Assembly: GCA_023440705.1 (NCBI GenBank)
Contig: JAEXRP010000073.1
Coordinates: 1-23,439, forward strand
Source: Soonwooa sp023440705
GTDB lineage: Bacteria > Bacteroidota > Bacteroidia > Flavobacteriales > Weeksellaceae
Direction of reading: 5' to 3'
DNA length: 23,439 bases
Both the position numbers and the translations under genes were made by a program. This document shows, piece after piece, positions 14,266 through 21,816 of the stretch; position 1 is the stretch's first letter, and each line of letters begins with the position of its first letter. The notes under the pieces were generated by a model. That model had not been told where the DNA came from. It made no database searches and worked only from the letters and a program-made list of their open reading frames with translations.

Positions 14266-17010
14266 TTATTTAATAATCATTTTAACCGTGTAAAGCTTGT
14301 TGGTATGAACTTTCAAAATGTAAGTTCCCTTTGGCAGACTTTGGTTAATGATCGAATAATTAAGCTCATGGATGTTTTTCGAAGTGTAGAACAAACTTCC
14401 AGTCATGTCATAGATATCAATTTGATCAATTGGATATTTAGACTTTAAGAAGGTTTTTTCACCTTGATTAACTGGGTTAGGATAGACTAAAAGCTCATTA
14501 CGAGTTTCGGAACCCGATGTTCCCAAAGTGCTGTCAACCATCTCAAATTGAACACGATTTGACACTTCGCTATAAGAATCGTTCGTGAAAATTACGATAA
14601 AATAATCGCCAGCTTCTTTCGGCATATTTTCAGTTGGGATCTTGATGCTTCCGCTAGATTTTCCGTCATAATAAGTATAGCTAATCAACGGATCGATATT
14701 AGGATCGTCGCCTTTATGATAAATACCGATCCAGTCTTTAACAATACCAGGCGCATCTGTCCACGTTGCAATAATGTTTTCGTTAAGATTATACATCGTT
14801 TTGTTAATCATCAATTGCGTAATGTCATCACCAACTTGGAAGAAGATTTTATTACCAACCTCGTCGTAACCGTCTTGCAAAAGATATTGTGCGTAATAAT
14901 AACCTTTTGGAAGTCCATTAAAAGTAAAAGTACCATTGGTTGCTCCATTGATGTATTTCCAGTCGGTTGAAGTTACAGTTCCTGGTTTTTGACCAACTTT
15001 GTAAATCCCAATCCAGTCTTTACTAAGCGCTGGCGCATCTTTAAAAGAAATAGTGATCGGCTTATTAACTTCGTATACATTTTTTTCAGTTTCTAGTTGT
15101 GTGAAAGGTCCAACATAGAAGTACTTTCTGTCAGCAATTTCTGTGTAACCGCCATTTGACATGATTGCAGCGTAATACATTCCTGCATTTGGAAGCCCCG
15201 TTGGAAAGTTGATAGTTCCGCTAACTTGTCCATTGGTGTACGCCCATTTTTGCGATGGTGAAGAAGAACTTGGTGTCTGCGATTTTTTGTAAAGGCCAAC
15301 CCAATCGGTAGAATTACCAGGTGTATCTGTAAAGCCAACTTTGATTGGTGCATTTGGTTTGTAAGCGATGGTATCGATTTCAATCTTAGTGTTAACCACA
15401 GAGCTATTAATGACGTTAAAACTCTTTACAGCACTCCAATCTGACCATCTCAAACTTCTGTCGCGATGTCTAACTTTGGTGTAGTAAGTTCCGTTTGTTA
15501 AAGTACCAGTGGCAAGCGTTGCTTTAGTAATATCAATACCTTCGTTAAGGTCTGCTGATTCGTCAACACGATTTCCTTTTTTACCATAAAGATTTTCGTA
15601 ATCTCTATAAATATCTTTTTCGATAATACTAAAATCAGGAGTTTTAGAAAGTACAAATTCTGTAGAATTAAGAAGTTCGTCCGATGTTGTTGAATAAGCA
15701 GAACTTTCGATGGTTATTGGTAATTCTAAATTTTGACCATTAAAATCGTTTTGGATACTTGGCTTGTTAGGAGCAACTTTGTTTTTAGCGAAATGAAATT
15801 CATCCATTTTAATGTTGTCTTTCCACTCATAGATGCTTCCGATAGAATAAGATTCTACATTGAAAGTTCCGTTATTAGTATCCACATCGATAATCTGATA
15901 CATCCAATTAGAAATCGTTTTTTGAACATCGTCAAAATCTTGCTCTGTCGCCATTCCCCAATATTGATCCCAAGCAACACCGCCCGAAATAATTTGGTAA
16001 GAAGGGAAGTTTTTCAATTGTCCTCTATGGTAAAGATGATGGTGAGCACCGATATGTAAAATATGTTTGTTAGATGTATTTAGGATTGGCATAACGGTGT
16101 TTCTGATCCAAGTCGAAATATCACCAACATATTGCTCTGCCTGATAAGGTCTGTGCCCTAAAGAAACAATCCATTGTACGGTCGGATCTTGATTAGCAGC
16201 TGGCAAAACTTTATTTAACCAAGTGATTTGATCGTTGCCAGGATGTTCTGTATCAAAACTTAAAAATAAAACATTTCCTACTTGTCTTGCGTAATAAGCT
16301 TCCGAACCTGAAGAAATTCCTTTATAAGTCACATCATCCAACACAAAATGATCATAATAGGCTTTCATACCAAGTGTTCCGTAGGTTTCGTGATTTCCAA
16401 CCAATGTTTGTGTAGGAAGTAGCCCAGACAGCTTTCTATTCTTTTTAAAATGTACATTTTCGTAATGATCCAAAGTTCCAACATCCACTTGATCGCCAAC
16501 CATGACAGTCATTGCGATATTATCAGCTGGATCTTTGTCGTAGCCCCACATTTTTGCAATTTTACGATGCGCAGCTGATACAATGGAATCAAACCTAGGA
16601 ACATCACGCATTTGGTTATCGCCAATCACAAGGAAACGAAGATGACCATCAGCTGTCGCAGGTTGTCCAGGTAACGGCAAAGTTTTGAAAGAGTGAATCT
16701 GAGAACTTCTTGTCCCCGTTTTAACACGATAATAATACTTTGTGTTAGCTTCTAGTCCATCCATTTTCACAGTATGGAAATAATAATTCGAAGGATATCC
16801 TGTATCCGAAAAAATAGCAGCATTGGAAGAAGCACTTCTTGTCAATGCGTCTTTTGAACTTCCAAATTCAACGATAGATTCTGGATTTGACTCGGTTTTC
16901 CAGCTTACCGTCATCGAGGTTGTTGACGGCGCTTGTAGGTAGGGGAATAATTCTTGCCCCAAACTTATCTTGTAACATAGCAAGACAAGAACAAATAGAA
17001 TTTTTTTCAT
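14266..17010 (-). CDS. Secreted metallophosphoesterase with Fn3, three Ig-like repeats and T9SS sorting domain
   Basis: A 914-aa exported enzyme. A signal peptide (about 1-18, MKKILFVLVLLCYKISLG) is followed by a purple-acid-phosphatase-type Fn3 domain (22-111). The calcineurin-like catalytic domain (about 123-370) has IGDN (D131), VGDQVDVG (D173), GNHE (N206-H207), GHRP (H286) and GAHHHLYH (H323, H325). A second Fn3-like region spans about 415-533. Three related Ig-like repeats (about 540-635, 637-728, 731-824) each carry a DW(V/I)G(L/I)Y core (W570, W666, W760). A C-terminal type IX sorting domain (about 838-914, LLVYPNPV ... LPKGTYILKVHT ... MIIK) is present. The second motif is GDxVD, not the GDxxY of iron-binding purple acid phosphatases, so a colourless phosphatase or phosphodiesterase is more likely. 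It should be exported by Sec, moved across the outer membrane by T9SS, and released or anchored at the surface. Confidence 0.93.
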   Translation of the reverse strand: MKKILFVLVLLCYKISLGQELFPYLQAPSTTSMTVSWKTESNPESIVEFGSSKDALTRSASSNAAIFSDTGYPSNYYFHTVKMDGLEANTKYYYRVKTGTRSSQIHSFKTLPLPGQPATADGHLRFLVIGDNQMRDVPRFDSIVSAAHRKIAKMWGYDKDPADNIAMTVMVGDQVDVGTLDHYENVHFKKNRKLSGLLPTQTLVGNHETYGTLGMKAYYDHFVLDDVTYKGISSGSEAYYARQVGNVLFLSFDTEHPGNDQITWLNKVLPAANQDPTVQWIVSLGHRPYQAEQYVGDISTWIRNTVMPILNTSNKHILHIGAHHHLYHRGQLKNFPSYQIISGGVAWDQYWGMATEQDFDDVQKTISNWMYQIIDVDTNNGTFNVESYSIGSIYEWKDNIKMDEFHFAKNKVAPNKPSIQNDFNGQNLELPITIESSAYSTTSDELLNSTEFVLSKTPDFSIIEKDIYRDYENLYGKKGNRVDESADLNEGIDITKATLATGTLTNGTYYTKVRHRDRSLRWSDWSAVKSFNVINSSVVNTKIEIDTIAYKPNAPIKVGFTDTPGNSTDWVGLYKKSQTPSSSSPSQKWAYTNGQVSGTINFPTGLPNAGMYYAAIMSNGGYTEIADRKYFYVGPFTQLETEKNVYEVNKPITISFKDAPALSKDWIGIYKVGQKPGTVTSTDWKYINGATNGTFTFNGLPKGYYYAQYLLQDGYDEVGNKIFFQVGDDITQLMINKTMYNLNENIIATWTDAPGIVKDWIGIYHKGDDPNIDPLISYTYYDGKSSGSIKIPTENMPKEAGDYFIVIFTNDSYSEVSNRVQFEMVDSTLGTSGSETRNELLVYPNPVNQGEKTFLKSKYPIDQIDIYDMTGSLFYTSKNIHELNYSIINQSLPKGTYILKVHTNKLYTVKMIIK

Positions 17011-17029
17011 TAATAAAATTTTAGCTCGT

Positions 17030-17037
17030 CAAAATTA
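17030..17037 (-). promoter_or_regulatory. -7 element for the secreted phosphoesterase gene
   Basis: The - strand reads TAATTTTG, a perfect TAnnTTTG, 19 bases before the start codon at 17010. No TTG is seen at the -33 distance. The rest of the 282-base gap 17011-17292 is very AT-rich with no gene I can support. Confidence 0.35.
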
Positions 17038-17292
17038 AGTTTGGTATATAAACTATTTCGAACGCTAGCTTTAAGGCTTTATTAAATGATTTTTAGTATT
17101 TAAGCTTTATTGACACACTATTTAAAGTATTTGTGAAACTTAGTTTAAGTTTTGTTTTATTAATGATTATTTTTTTGGAGTTTTAAATGGAAATTTTAAT
17201 AATGTAAAGTCTTATTTTACTTTATTTTTAAAGAGATAAACAATTCGATTATGAAAACTAAATTATTTGCCCTTTTTATGAATAAATATAAT

Positions 17293-18018
17293 TTATAAAA
17301 TCTCCGAAACCAAGTTTTGATAATAATCTCCGATGTGCGCAATTCGGGTGCCGTACCAAGAGAAAGCTTCACCATCTACGATTTTAATGATTTTGGTGGG
17401 ATAAATTTTCTGAAGTTCTTCGACGTGTTTCTCTTTAAAAGGATAAGGTTCTGAAGATAGAAAAATAACATCAGCATCCGCTAAATCTGTTAGCTCAAAA
17501 CTTGGGTAGCGTTTTTGATTAGCGAAAAAATTTTCGAAACCAATTTCCTGTAAAACATGATGAATAAAAGTGTCGCGACCAATGCTCATATAAGGTTCTT
17601 TCCATATAAGATAAGCGACTTTTAATTTGGTTTTAGGTTTTTCAAAATTAAATTGCTCCTGAATTTTTAAATTAAAATGTTGTGCAATATCCTTTTTGTT
17701 AAGTAAGTTTCCAAGGTTTTTGAGTAAATAATAATTGTCTTCCAAAGTTTCGACGTGTGTGACAATAACTTTGTGCGTTTGCATTAATTCTTCGACTTGC
17801 TCTTTAACGTTTTCCTCTTTATTAGCGAGAATAATGTCAGGATTTAGAGATTTTATTTTTTCAATATTAATGTTTTTAGTTCCGCCGATTATTGCAACAT
17901 CTTGGACTTTATTTTTGGGATGAACACAGAATTTCGTTCTGCCGACAACTTCTTCGGAAGTCAATCCAAAATCAAACAAAATCTCTGTCAACGACGGTAC
18001 CAACGACACAATTCTCAT
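17293..18018 (-). CDS. BtuF/TroA-like periplasmic-binding-fold protein without signal peptide
   Basis: A 241-aa helical-backbone metal-receptor family protein (the class of BtuF and iron-siderophore binding proteins). It begins directly with the mature-domain start MRIVSLVPSLTEILFDFG, followed by VGRTKFCVHP, IGGTKNINIEKIKSLNPDII, a long linker helix, YLIWKEPYMSIGRDTFIHHV and a C-terminal FSWYGTRIAHIGDYYQ. The ligand could be a corrinoid or metal chelate. No N-terminal signal or lipobox is present and no in-frame upstream ATG supplies one, so it is predicted cytosolic or exported by an unseen route. No permease or ATPase gene of an uptake system adjoins it. Assignment to the fold is confident. 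The ligand is unknown. Confidence 0.85.
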   Translation of the reverse strand: MRIVSLVPSLTEILFDFGLTSEEVVGRTKFCVHPKNKVQDVAIIGGTKNINIEKIKSLNPDIILANKEENVKEQVEELMQTHKVIVTHVETLEDNYYLLKNLGNLLNKKDIAQHFNLKIQEQFNFEKPKTKLKVAYLIWKEPYMSIGRDTFIHHVLQEIGFENFFANQKRYPSFELTDLADADVIFLSSEPYPFKEKHVEELQKIYPTKIIKIVDGEAFSWYGTRIAHIGDYYQNLVSEIL

Positions 18019-18035
18019 AACTCAATATTAAAAAG

Positions 18036-18070
18036 AAACTCCATCAAAAATAAACTTTTTGATGGAGTTT
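18036..18070 (-). terminator. Strong terminator after the ruvX-def-DUF5606 run
   Basis: Perfect 15-bp inverted repeat AAACTCCATCAAAAA (18036-18050) / TTTTTGATGGAGTTT (18056-18070) with loop TAAAC. On the - strand the stem is followed by CTTTTT. It lies 78 bases past the DUF5606 stop and only 17 bases before the start of the BtuF-like gene. Its - strand also holds TATTTTTG (18045-18052), a perfect -7 match inside the hairpin. Confidence 0.8.
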
Positions 18071-18147
18071 TTATTATTTTAATTAAAATTGTGACAATTC
18101 TTTATACAAAACTCTCGACGAATTTTATGAGAATTGACGATTTATAA

Positions 18148-18690
18148 TTAATCTTCTTTTTTAGTTGTCTTTTTAGCTGCAGACTTTTTAGCAGGCTTTT
18201 CTTCTGCATCTTCAGTTTTGTCAGCTACTTTTTTAGTAGTCTTTTTTGCTGGTTTTTCCTCAGCTGCTGGCGCTTCTTCTACAACTTCCTCAACTTTTAC
18301 AAAACTATCTGGTGTAATGTAACCCGCTTTTTGCAAAAGGTTATACCATTGCGCCAATTTTTTGATATCAGACTCGTATACTCTTTCTGTATCGTAGTTA
18401 GGAAGCGATTCTTCCATGAAAGTTTTTAACTCTTCGCTACCAGATTTGTGGTTGATTGTTTGTTTGAAATCGTATTTTTTAGCAATATTTTCAAATACTT
18501 CAAATAACGGAACTTCTTTATCAAAAGTGAACATCGCGATATTATCTAGCAAGCTTACTTGGCTAGAGTTTGAGATGCTAACTTTCTTTTTAGTTGTGAT
18601 ATCTTCAACAATAAATCCGTTTCTTAATTGAGAAACTAATTTGAAAAGTCCTGGTTTTCCTGAGATTGAAATTATTTTTTCTAACTGCAT
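18148..18690 (-). CDS. DUF5606 family protein with lysine/alanine-rich tail
   Basis: A 180-aa protein. The folded part (about 1-130) begins MQLEKIISISGKPGLFKLVS and contains NGFIVEDITTKKKVSIS, VPLFEVFENI and AQWYNLLQKAGYI, matching the Bacteroidota-restricted DUF5606 family. The C-terminal 45 residues are low complexity, alternating EE/AP with KPAKKTTKK-like repeats, as in nucleic-acid-binding tails. No signal peptide or membrane helix. It lies 48 bases downstream of def, so it is probably in the same operon. Function unknown. A nucleic-acid or ribosome-associated role is only suggested by the basic tail. Confidence 0.88.
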   Translation of the reverse strand: MQLEKIISISGKPGLFKLVSQLRNGFIVEDITTKKKVSISNSSQVSLLDNIAMFTFDKEVPLFEVFENIAKKYDFKQTINHKSGSEELKTFMEESLPNYDTERVYESDIKKLAQWYNLLQKAGYITPDSFVKVEEVVEEAPAAEEKPAKKTTKKVADKTEDAEEKPAKKSAAKKTTKKED

Positions 18691-18738
18691 TGTTTCAATG
18701 TTTAGTCGTTGTTTATTTTTTTTCTTATTTATTTTAAA

Positions 18739-19311
18739 TTATTTCGGAAAGCGCATTTTGTAGTTAACGCCTACATCGCCGTTAGCGATTTTTTGTAGTT
18801 TTCCTTTTACCAATTTCTTTTTTAGTGCGCTTAGGTGATCCGTGAAAAGTATGCCATCGATGTGGTCGTACTCATGTTGAATAACGCGCGCACGAATATC
18901 CGAAAAAGTATCGACATGTTTCACAAAATTTTCATCAAAATATTCAATTTTGATAGTTTCTTTGCGTTTTACATCTTCTCTAACTTCCGGAATCGATAGA
19001 CAACCTTCGTTGAATTTCCATTCTTCACCGCTTTCTTCAAGGATTTTTGCGTTGATAAATACTTTTTTGAAAGTCTTAAGTTCTTCCGAGATATCTTCGT
19101 AATCTTCGTCGTCCGCAAGTGGCGTAATGTCCACGATAAAAAGTCTAATGTCCAAGCCAATTTGTGGCGCAGCAAGACCAATGCCGTTAGCACCATTCAT
19201 GGTTTCGAACATATTGTCTATCAAAGTTTGTAACTCAGGATAATCTTTGTCGATATCGTGAGCCACTTTTCTTAATATTGAATCGCCAAAGGCGCGTATT
19301 GGTAAAATCAT
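18739..19311 (-). CDS. def: Peptide deformylase
   Basis: A 190-aa enzyme removing the N-formyl group from nascent proteins in the cytosol. All three family motifs are present: GIGLAAPQIG (about 43-52), EGCLSIP with metal ligand C104, and QHEYDH with H146, catalytic E147 and H150. A short acidic insertion (LADDEDYEDISEELK, about 65-79) is typical of Bacteroidota deformylases. The start codon overlaps the ruvX stop by four bases, implying translational coupling, and the DUF5606 gene follows. Confidence 0.97.
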   Translation of the reverse strand: MILPIRAFGDSILRKVAHDIDKDYPELQTLIDNMFETMNGANGIGLAAPQIGLDIRLFIVDITPLADDEDYEDISEELKTFKKVFINAKILEESGEEWKFNEGCLSIPEVREDVKRKETIKIEYFDENFVKHVDTFSDIRARVIQHEYDHIDGILFTDHLSALKKKLVKGKLQKIANGDVGVNYKMRFPK

Positions 19312-19718
19312 TGTTGATCTAAAAAATTTTGCAAAATTATGGTTGCACTTACACGGTCTATAAGACCTTTTTCTTGTCTTTGTTTTTTATTTTTTCCGCT
19401 TTGACTTATAAAAAATGAAGCCATTTTGGAAGTAAAACGCTCATCCAAACGATGTACTTTTTTATCAGGAAATTCAGTTTCAAAAACTTTTAAAAACTGC
19501 TGAATGTCCGTTTCTATCTCAGAAAGTTGTCCTTTGAGGTCGGTTGGTAAGCCAACAACAACCGCTTCTACATTATTCTTGCTGAAATAATCCTTTAGGA
19601 AATTGATCAACTTTGGCGTTTCGACAGTCGTCAATGCACTTGCGATAATTTTGGCATCATCGGTTGCTGCGAGTCCTGTTCTTACTTTTCCGTAGTCAAT
19701 TGCGAGGATTTGTCCCAT
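19308..19718 (-). CDS. ruvX: RuvX/YqgF Holliday junction resolvase-like nuclease
   Basis: A 136-aa RNase H-fold protein of normal length. Motifs: AIDYGKVRTGLA with D8, VVVGLPTDLKG, VHRLDERFTSKMA with the acidic residue near 92-93, and GLIDRVSATIIL with D121. YqgF proteins process Holliday junctions or the 5' end of pre-16S rRNA. It is first in the run ruvX-def-DUF5606. A perfect -7 element ends only seven bases upstream of the ATG, so the mRNA is probably leaderless or nearly so. Confidence 0.94.
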   Translation of the reverse strand: MGQILAIDYGKVRTGLAATDDAKIIASALTTVETPKLINFLKDYFSKNNVEAVVVGLPTDLKGQLSEIETDIQQFLKVFETEFPDKKVHRLDERFTSKMASFFISQSGKNKKQRQEKGLIDRVSATIILQNFLDQQ

Positions 19719-19725
19719 AGGTTTG

Positions 19726-19733
19726 CAAATTTA
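19726..19733 (-). promoter_or_regulatory. -7 element of the ruvX-def promoter
   Basis: The - strand reads TAAATTTG, a perfect TAnnTTTG. Eighteen bases upstream lies TTTTC, close to the -33 TTTG. The predicted start of transcription falls within about five bases of the ruvX ATG. Confidence 0.55.
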
Positions 19734-19795
19734 CGAAAAATTTTAGGCTTTGAAAATTGTTTTAAAAGAGAAATGAATTTCAGAATTAGATTTAG

Positions 19796-19803
19796 TATTT
19801 TTG
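19796..19803 (+). promoter_or_regulatory. -7 element for the ABC ATPase gene
   Basis: TATTTTTG matches TAnnTTTG, 20 bases before the ATG at 19824. No clear -33 TTG is seen, the nearest resemblance being ATG at 19773-19775. The promoter is divergent from that of ruvX. Confidence 0.42.
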
Positions 19804-19823
19804 TCCCTAGATATTTGTAAATA

Positions 19824-20528
19824 ATGGCTTTAGATATTATAAATCTGACGAAGAAATTTGGTGACCAAGTGGCACTTAATGATGTTAATATTTCAATTAA
19901 TAAAAACGAAATTATCGGACTTCTCGGTCCAAATGGTGCGGGAAAATCAACGCTGATGAAGTCTATTGTTGGCGCTTTGAAGATTGATGAAGGTCAAATT
20001 TTATTGGATCAAAAAGACATTACGACGCACGATATCGAAAGCAAAAAAAAGATTGGTTTTCTTCCCGAAAACAATCCGCTTTATCAAGAAATGTTCGTTA
20101 AAGAATATCTTCAATTTGTTGCGAATATCCACGGAATCAAAAAGAATAGAGTAGACGAGGTTATCGAATTGGTTGGGATAACACCTGAAAAATCGAAGAA
20201 AATAAGTCAACTTTCTAAAGGTTACAAACAGCGTGTTGGCCTTGCACAAGCGATTCTTCATCAACCAGATTTATTGATTTTGGATGAACCCACTAACGGA
20301 TTAGATCCTAACCAAATTGTTGAAATCCGAAATGTGATTAAAGAAATTGGGAAAGAAAAAACGGTGATTTTGTCAACGCACATCATGCAAGAAGTGGAAG
20401 CACTTTGCTCACGCGTGATTTTGATTCATAAAGGAAATATCATTCAAGATTCTCCAATCTCAGAATTCAAAGGGAAATACGAAAGTCTCGAACAGGCTTT
20501 CCAAAGTTATACAGAAGCCAAACAATAA
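19824..20528 (+). CDS. ABC transporter ATP-binding protein, GldA/NatA-like
   Basis: A 234-aa ATPase subunit with Walker A GPNGAGKST (35-43), signature LSKGYKQR (130-137), Walker B LLILDEPTNGLD (D154-E155) and switch H186 (STHIMQE). The LSKGY-type signature and overall sequence are closest to ABC-2 exporters, including the gliding-motility protein GldA. GldA proteins are usually about 300 aa, and here the C-terminal extension is absent. No gldF, gldG or other permease gene adjoins it, so the gene stands alone with a terminator 8 bases after the stop. It must pair with a membrane subunit encoded elsewhere. The name gldA is not assigned. Confidence 0.9.
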   Translation: MALDIINLTKKFGDQVALNDVNISINKNEIIGLLGPNGAGKSTLMKSIVGALKIDEGQILLDQKDITTHDIESKKKIGFLPENNPLYQEMFVKEYLQFVANIHGIKKNRVDEVIELVGITPEKSKKISQLSKGYKQRVGLAQAILHQPDLLILDEPTNGLDPNQIVEIRNVIKEIGKEKTVILSTHIMQEVEALCSRVILIHKGNIIQDSPISEFKGKYESLEQAFQSYTEAKQ

Positions 20529-20536
20529 GAATAAAA

Positions 20537-20566
20537 GAAGCGCAATGTCCTTGGACATCGCGCTTC
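20537..20566. terminator. Bidirectional terminator between convergent genes
   Basis: GAAGCGCAATGTCC (20537-20550) and GGACATCGCGCTTC (20553-20566) pair except for one position, which is A-C on the + strand but G-U on the - strand. On the - strand the stem is followed by TTTTATT, so it mainly serves the membrane-protein gene at 20578-21171. Confidence 0.82.
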
Positions 20567-20577
20567 GTATTTAATAA

Positions 20578-21171
20578 TTAAGCTTGTAATTCTTCAACCA
20601 ATTTTTCAACTTTGTCAATATATTTTCCGTAATAATATTGAAACCAAAATTTTCCTAAAAGCCATAAAAATAGAAGTCCAGCCAAGATTGATCCAACAAA
20701 ATAAATAGCTAATGCTAAGTCAGGCAAATCTCTAGATTTTGGAATAGATTCTATAACGATAATCATTTCGCCAACCAAGAATGGCACAAAGCTGATGTAG
20801 AACGACAAATAATATTGTTTATTAAGATTGAATTGTGTCAATAAGTCTTTTAATGATGTTAAAGTTTCTAATTCGGGATTGCTGATTTCTTTGTAAAGTT
20901 TGAAAAATTTAGCATAGAAAAAGAAGGTTACCACAGTCATAGCAGCTACCAAAATTTCTAGATACAATCGGAATCTAAATGGCATCTGGATTCCCCAAAT
21001 TGCGACCAATACAAAAGCTAAAAGTATAACCGTTGACCAAAACTCCCAACGCATATTGCGACGGATTTTTTCTAATGGTAGATTGAGGCTTTTTCTTTGT
21101 TCTAGGCTGACTTCAGGCGTGTTTTGGCCTTCGTCATTATCCCAAATATTTTTTAGTTCATCTATATTCAT
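20578..21171 (-). CDS. Four-helix membrane protein, probable anti-sigma partner
   Basis: A 197-aa protein. The cytosolic N-terminus (MNIDELKNIWDNDEGQNTPE, about 1-42) is followed by a hydrophobic hairpin at about 44-64 and 68-88, a charged loop (KLYKEISNPELETLTSLKDL), then helices at about 120-140 and 150-175 and a charged C-terminus (KYIDKVEKLVEELQA). No enzymatic motif is seen. It starts 11 bases after the ECF sigma gene in the same direction. That position, plus a soluble N-terminal segment before the membrane part, suggests it restrains the sigma factor. It shows no classical zinc-binding anti-sigma motif (HxxxCxxC), so this role is inference. Confidence 0.8.
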   Translation of the reverse strand: MNIDELKNIWDNDEGQNTPEVSLEQRKSLNLPLEKIRRNMRWEFWSTVILLAFVLVAIWGIQMPFRFRLYLEILVAAMTVVTFFFYAKFFKLYKEISNPELETLTSLKDLLTQFNLNKQYYLSFYISFVPFLVGEMIIVIESIPKSRDLPDLALAIYFVGSILAGLLFLWLLGKFWFQYYYGKYIDKVEKLVEELQA

Positions 21172-21182
21172 TTCTGTGTAAT

Positions 21183-21677
21183 TTATGGATTAGATAAAAT
21201 GTCTTTTAATTTATTCTTTGCACGATTCATTTTTACGCGGACATTGCCTTCGGAGATTCCCATTTGTTGTGCGATATCTTTTCCAGAAAAATCTTCGAGA
21301 TAATAAAAGATAAAAGCTTTATCGATTGGGTTAAGTTGTTGGATGGCTTCGTACATTTTTTGAAGTTTCTCTTCTTTTTCGTGGTTGTAATCTTCTTGTT
21401 CAATTTTAAAATTTGAGACTTCTGCATTGTCGATAAAACTTCTTCTTTTCTCTGATTTTAAAAATACAATAGCGGTGTTAAGCGCCACACGATAGAGCCA
21501 AGTCGAAAATTCGCTTTCGCCTTTAAAACTCGAAAAAGCCTTCCAAACCTGAAATGTAATCTCTTGGAAAAGATCTTCTTGATCTTCTCGATTGTCCATA
21601 TACATTTTCGAAATTTTGAAAATGATGCCTTTATGCTTGTCGATTTTTTGTAAAAACTCAGATTCTAGAGTTGTCAT
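21183..21677 (-). CDS. ECF-type RNA polymerase sigma factor
   Basis: A 164-aa sigma70-family protein with region 2 (about 10-80, EDLFQEITFQVWKAFSSFKG then ESEFSTWLYRVALNTAIVFL) and region 4 (about 105-160, QLNPIDKAFIFYYLEDFSGK then DIAQQMGISEGNVRVKMNRA), joined by a short linker and lacking regions 1 and 3. It directs RNA polymerase to a small regulon. It is transcribed with the membrane protein downstream (11-base gap) and diverges from the lipoprotein gene at 21817. The shared 139-base gap contains a perfect 20-base palindrome. Target genes cannot be read from the window. Confidence 0.93.
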   Translation of the reverse strand: MTTLESEFLQKIDKHKGIIFKISKMYMDNREDQEDLFQEITFQVWKAFSSFKGESEFSTWLYRVALNTAIVFLKSEKRRSFIDNAEVSNFKIEQEDYNHEKEEKLQKMYEAIQQLNPIDKAFIFYYLEDFSGKDIAQQMGISEGNVRVKMNRAKNKLKDILSNP

Positions 21678-21725
21678 TTATTTTAGTTCTCACAAGGTTA
21701 GTGACTGATTCTTTAAAATGTTACA

Positions 21726-21745
21726 AAAAAATAATATTATTTTTT
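21726..21745. repeat. Perfect 20-base AT palindrome in a divergent promoter region
   Basis: AAAAAATAAT / ATTATTTTTT with no gap, between the ECF sigma gene and the lipoprotein gene. It could be an operator or a bend site. Its low complexity means chance is not excluded. Confidence 0.35.
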
Positions 21746-21764
21746 CGAGGCTCAAATTTGATAA

Positions 21765-21795
21765 TTGATAATTTAGTTTTAAAATATTAGATTTG
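21765..21795 (+). promoter_or_regulatory. Promoter of the lipoprotein gene
   Basis: TTG at 21765-21767, 20 bases, then TAGATTTG at 21788-21795, a perfect TAnnTTTG. The expected transcript would begin near 21801, about 16 bases before the ATG at 21817. This is the most complete flavobacterial-type promoter in the window. Confidence 0.6.
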
Positions 21796-21816
21796 TATCA
21801 CATCAAAGATAAAAAT

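Noticed and set aside
17188..17208. Short ORF MEILIM after a GGAG sequence
   Set aside because: Six codons only, and Bacteroidota rarely rely on Shine-Dalgarno sites.
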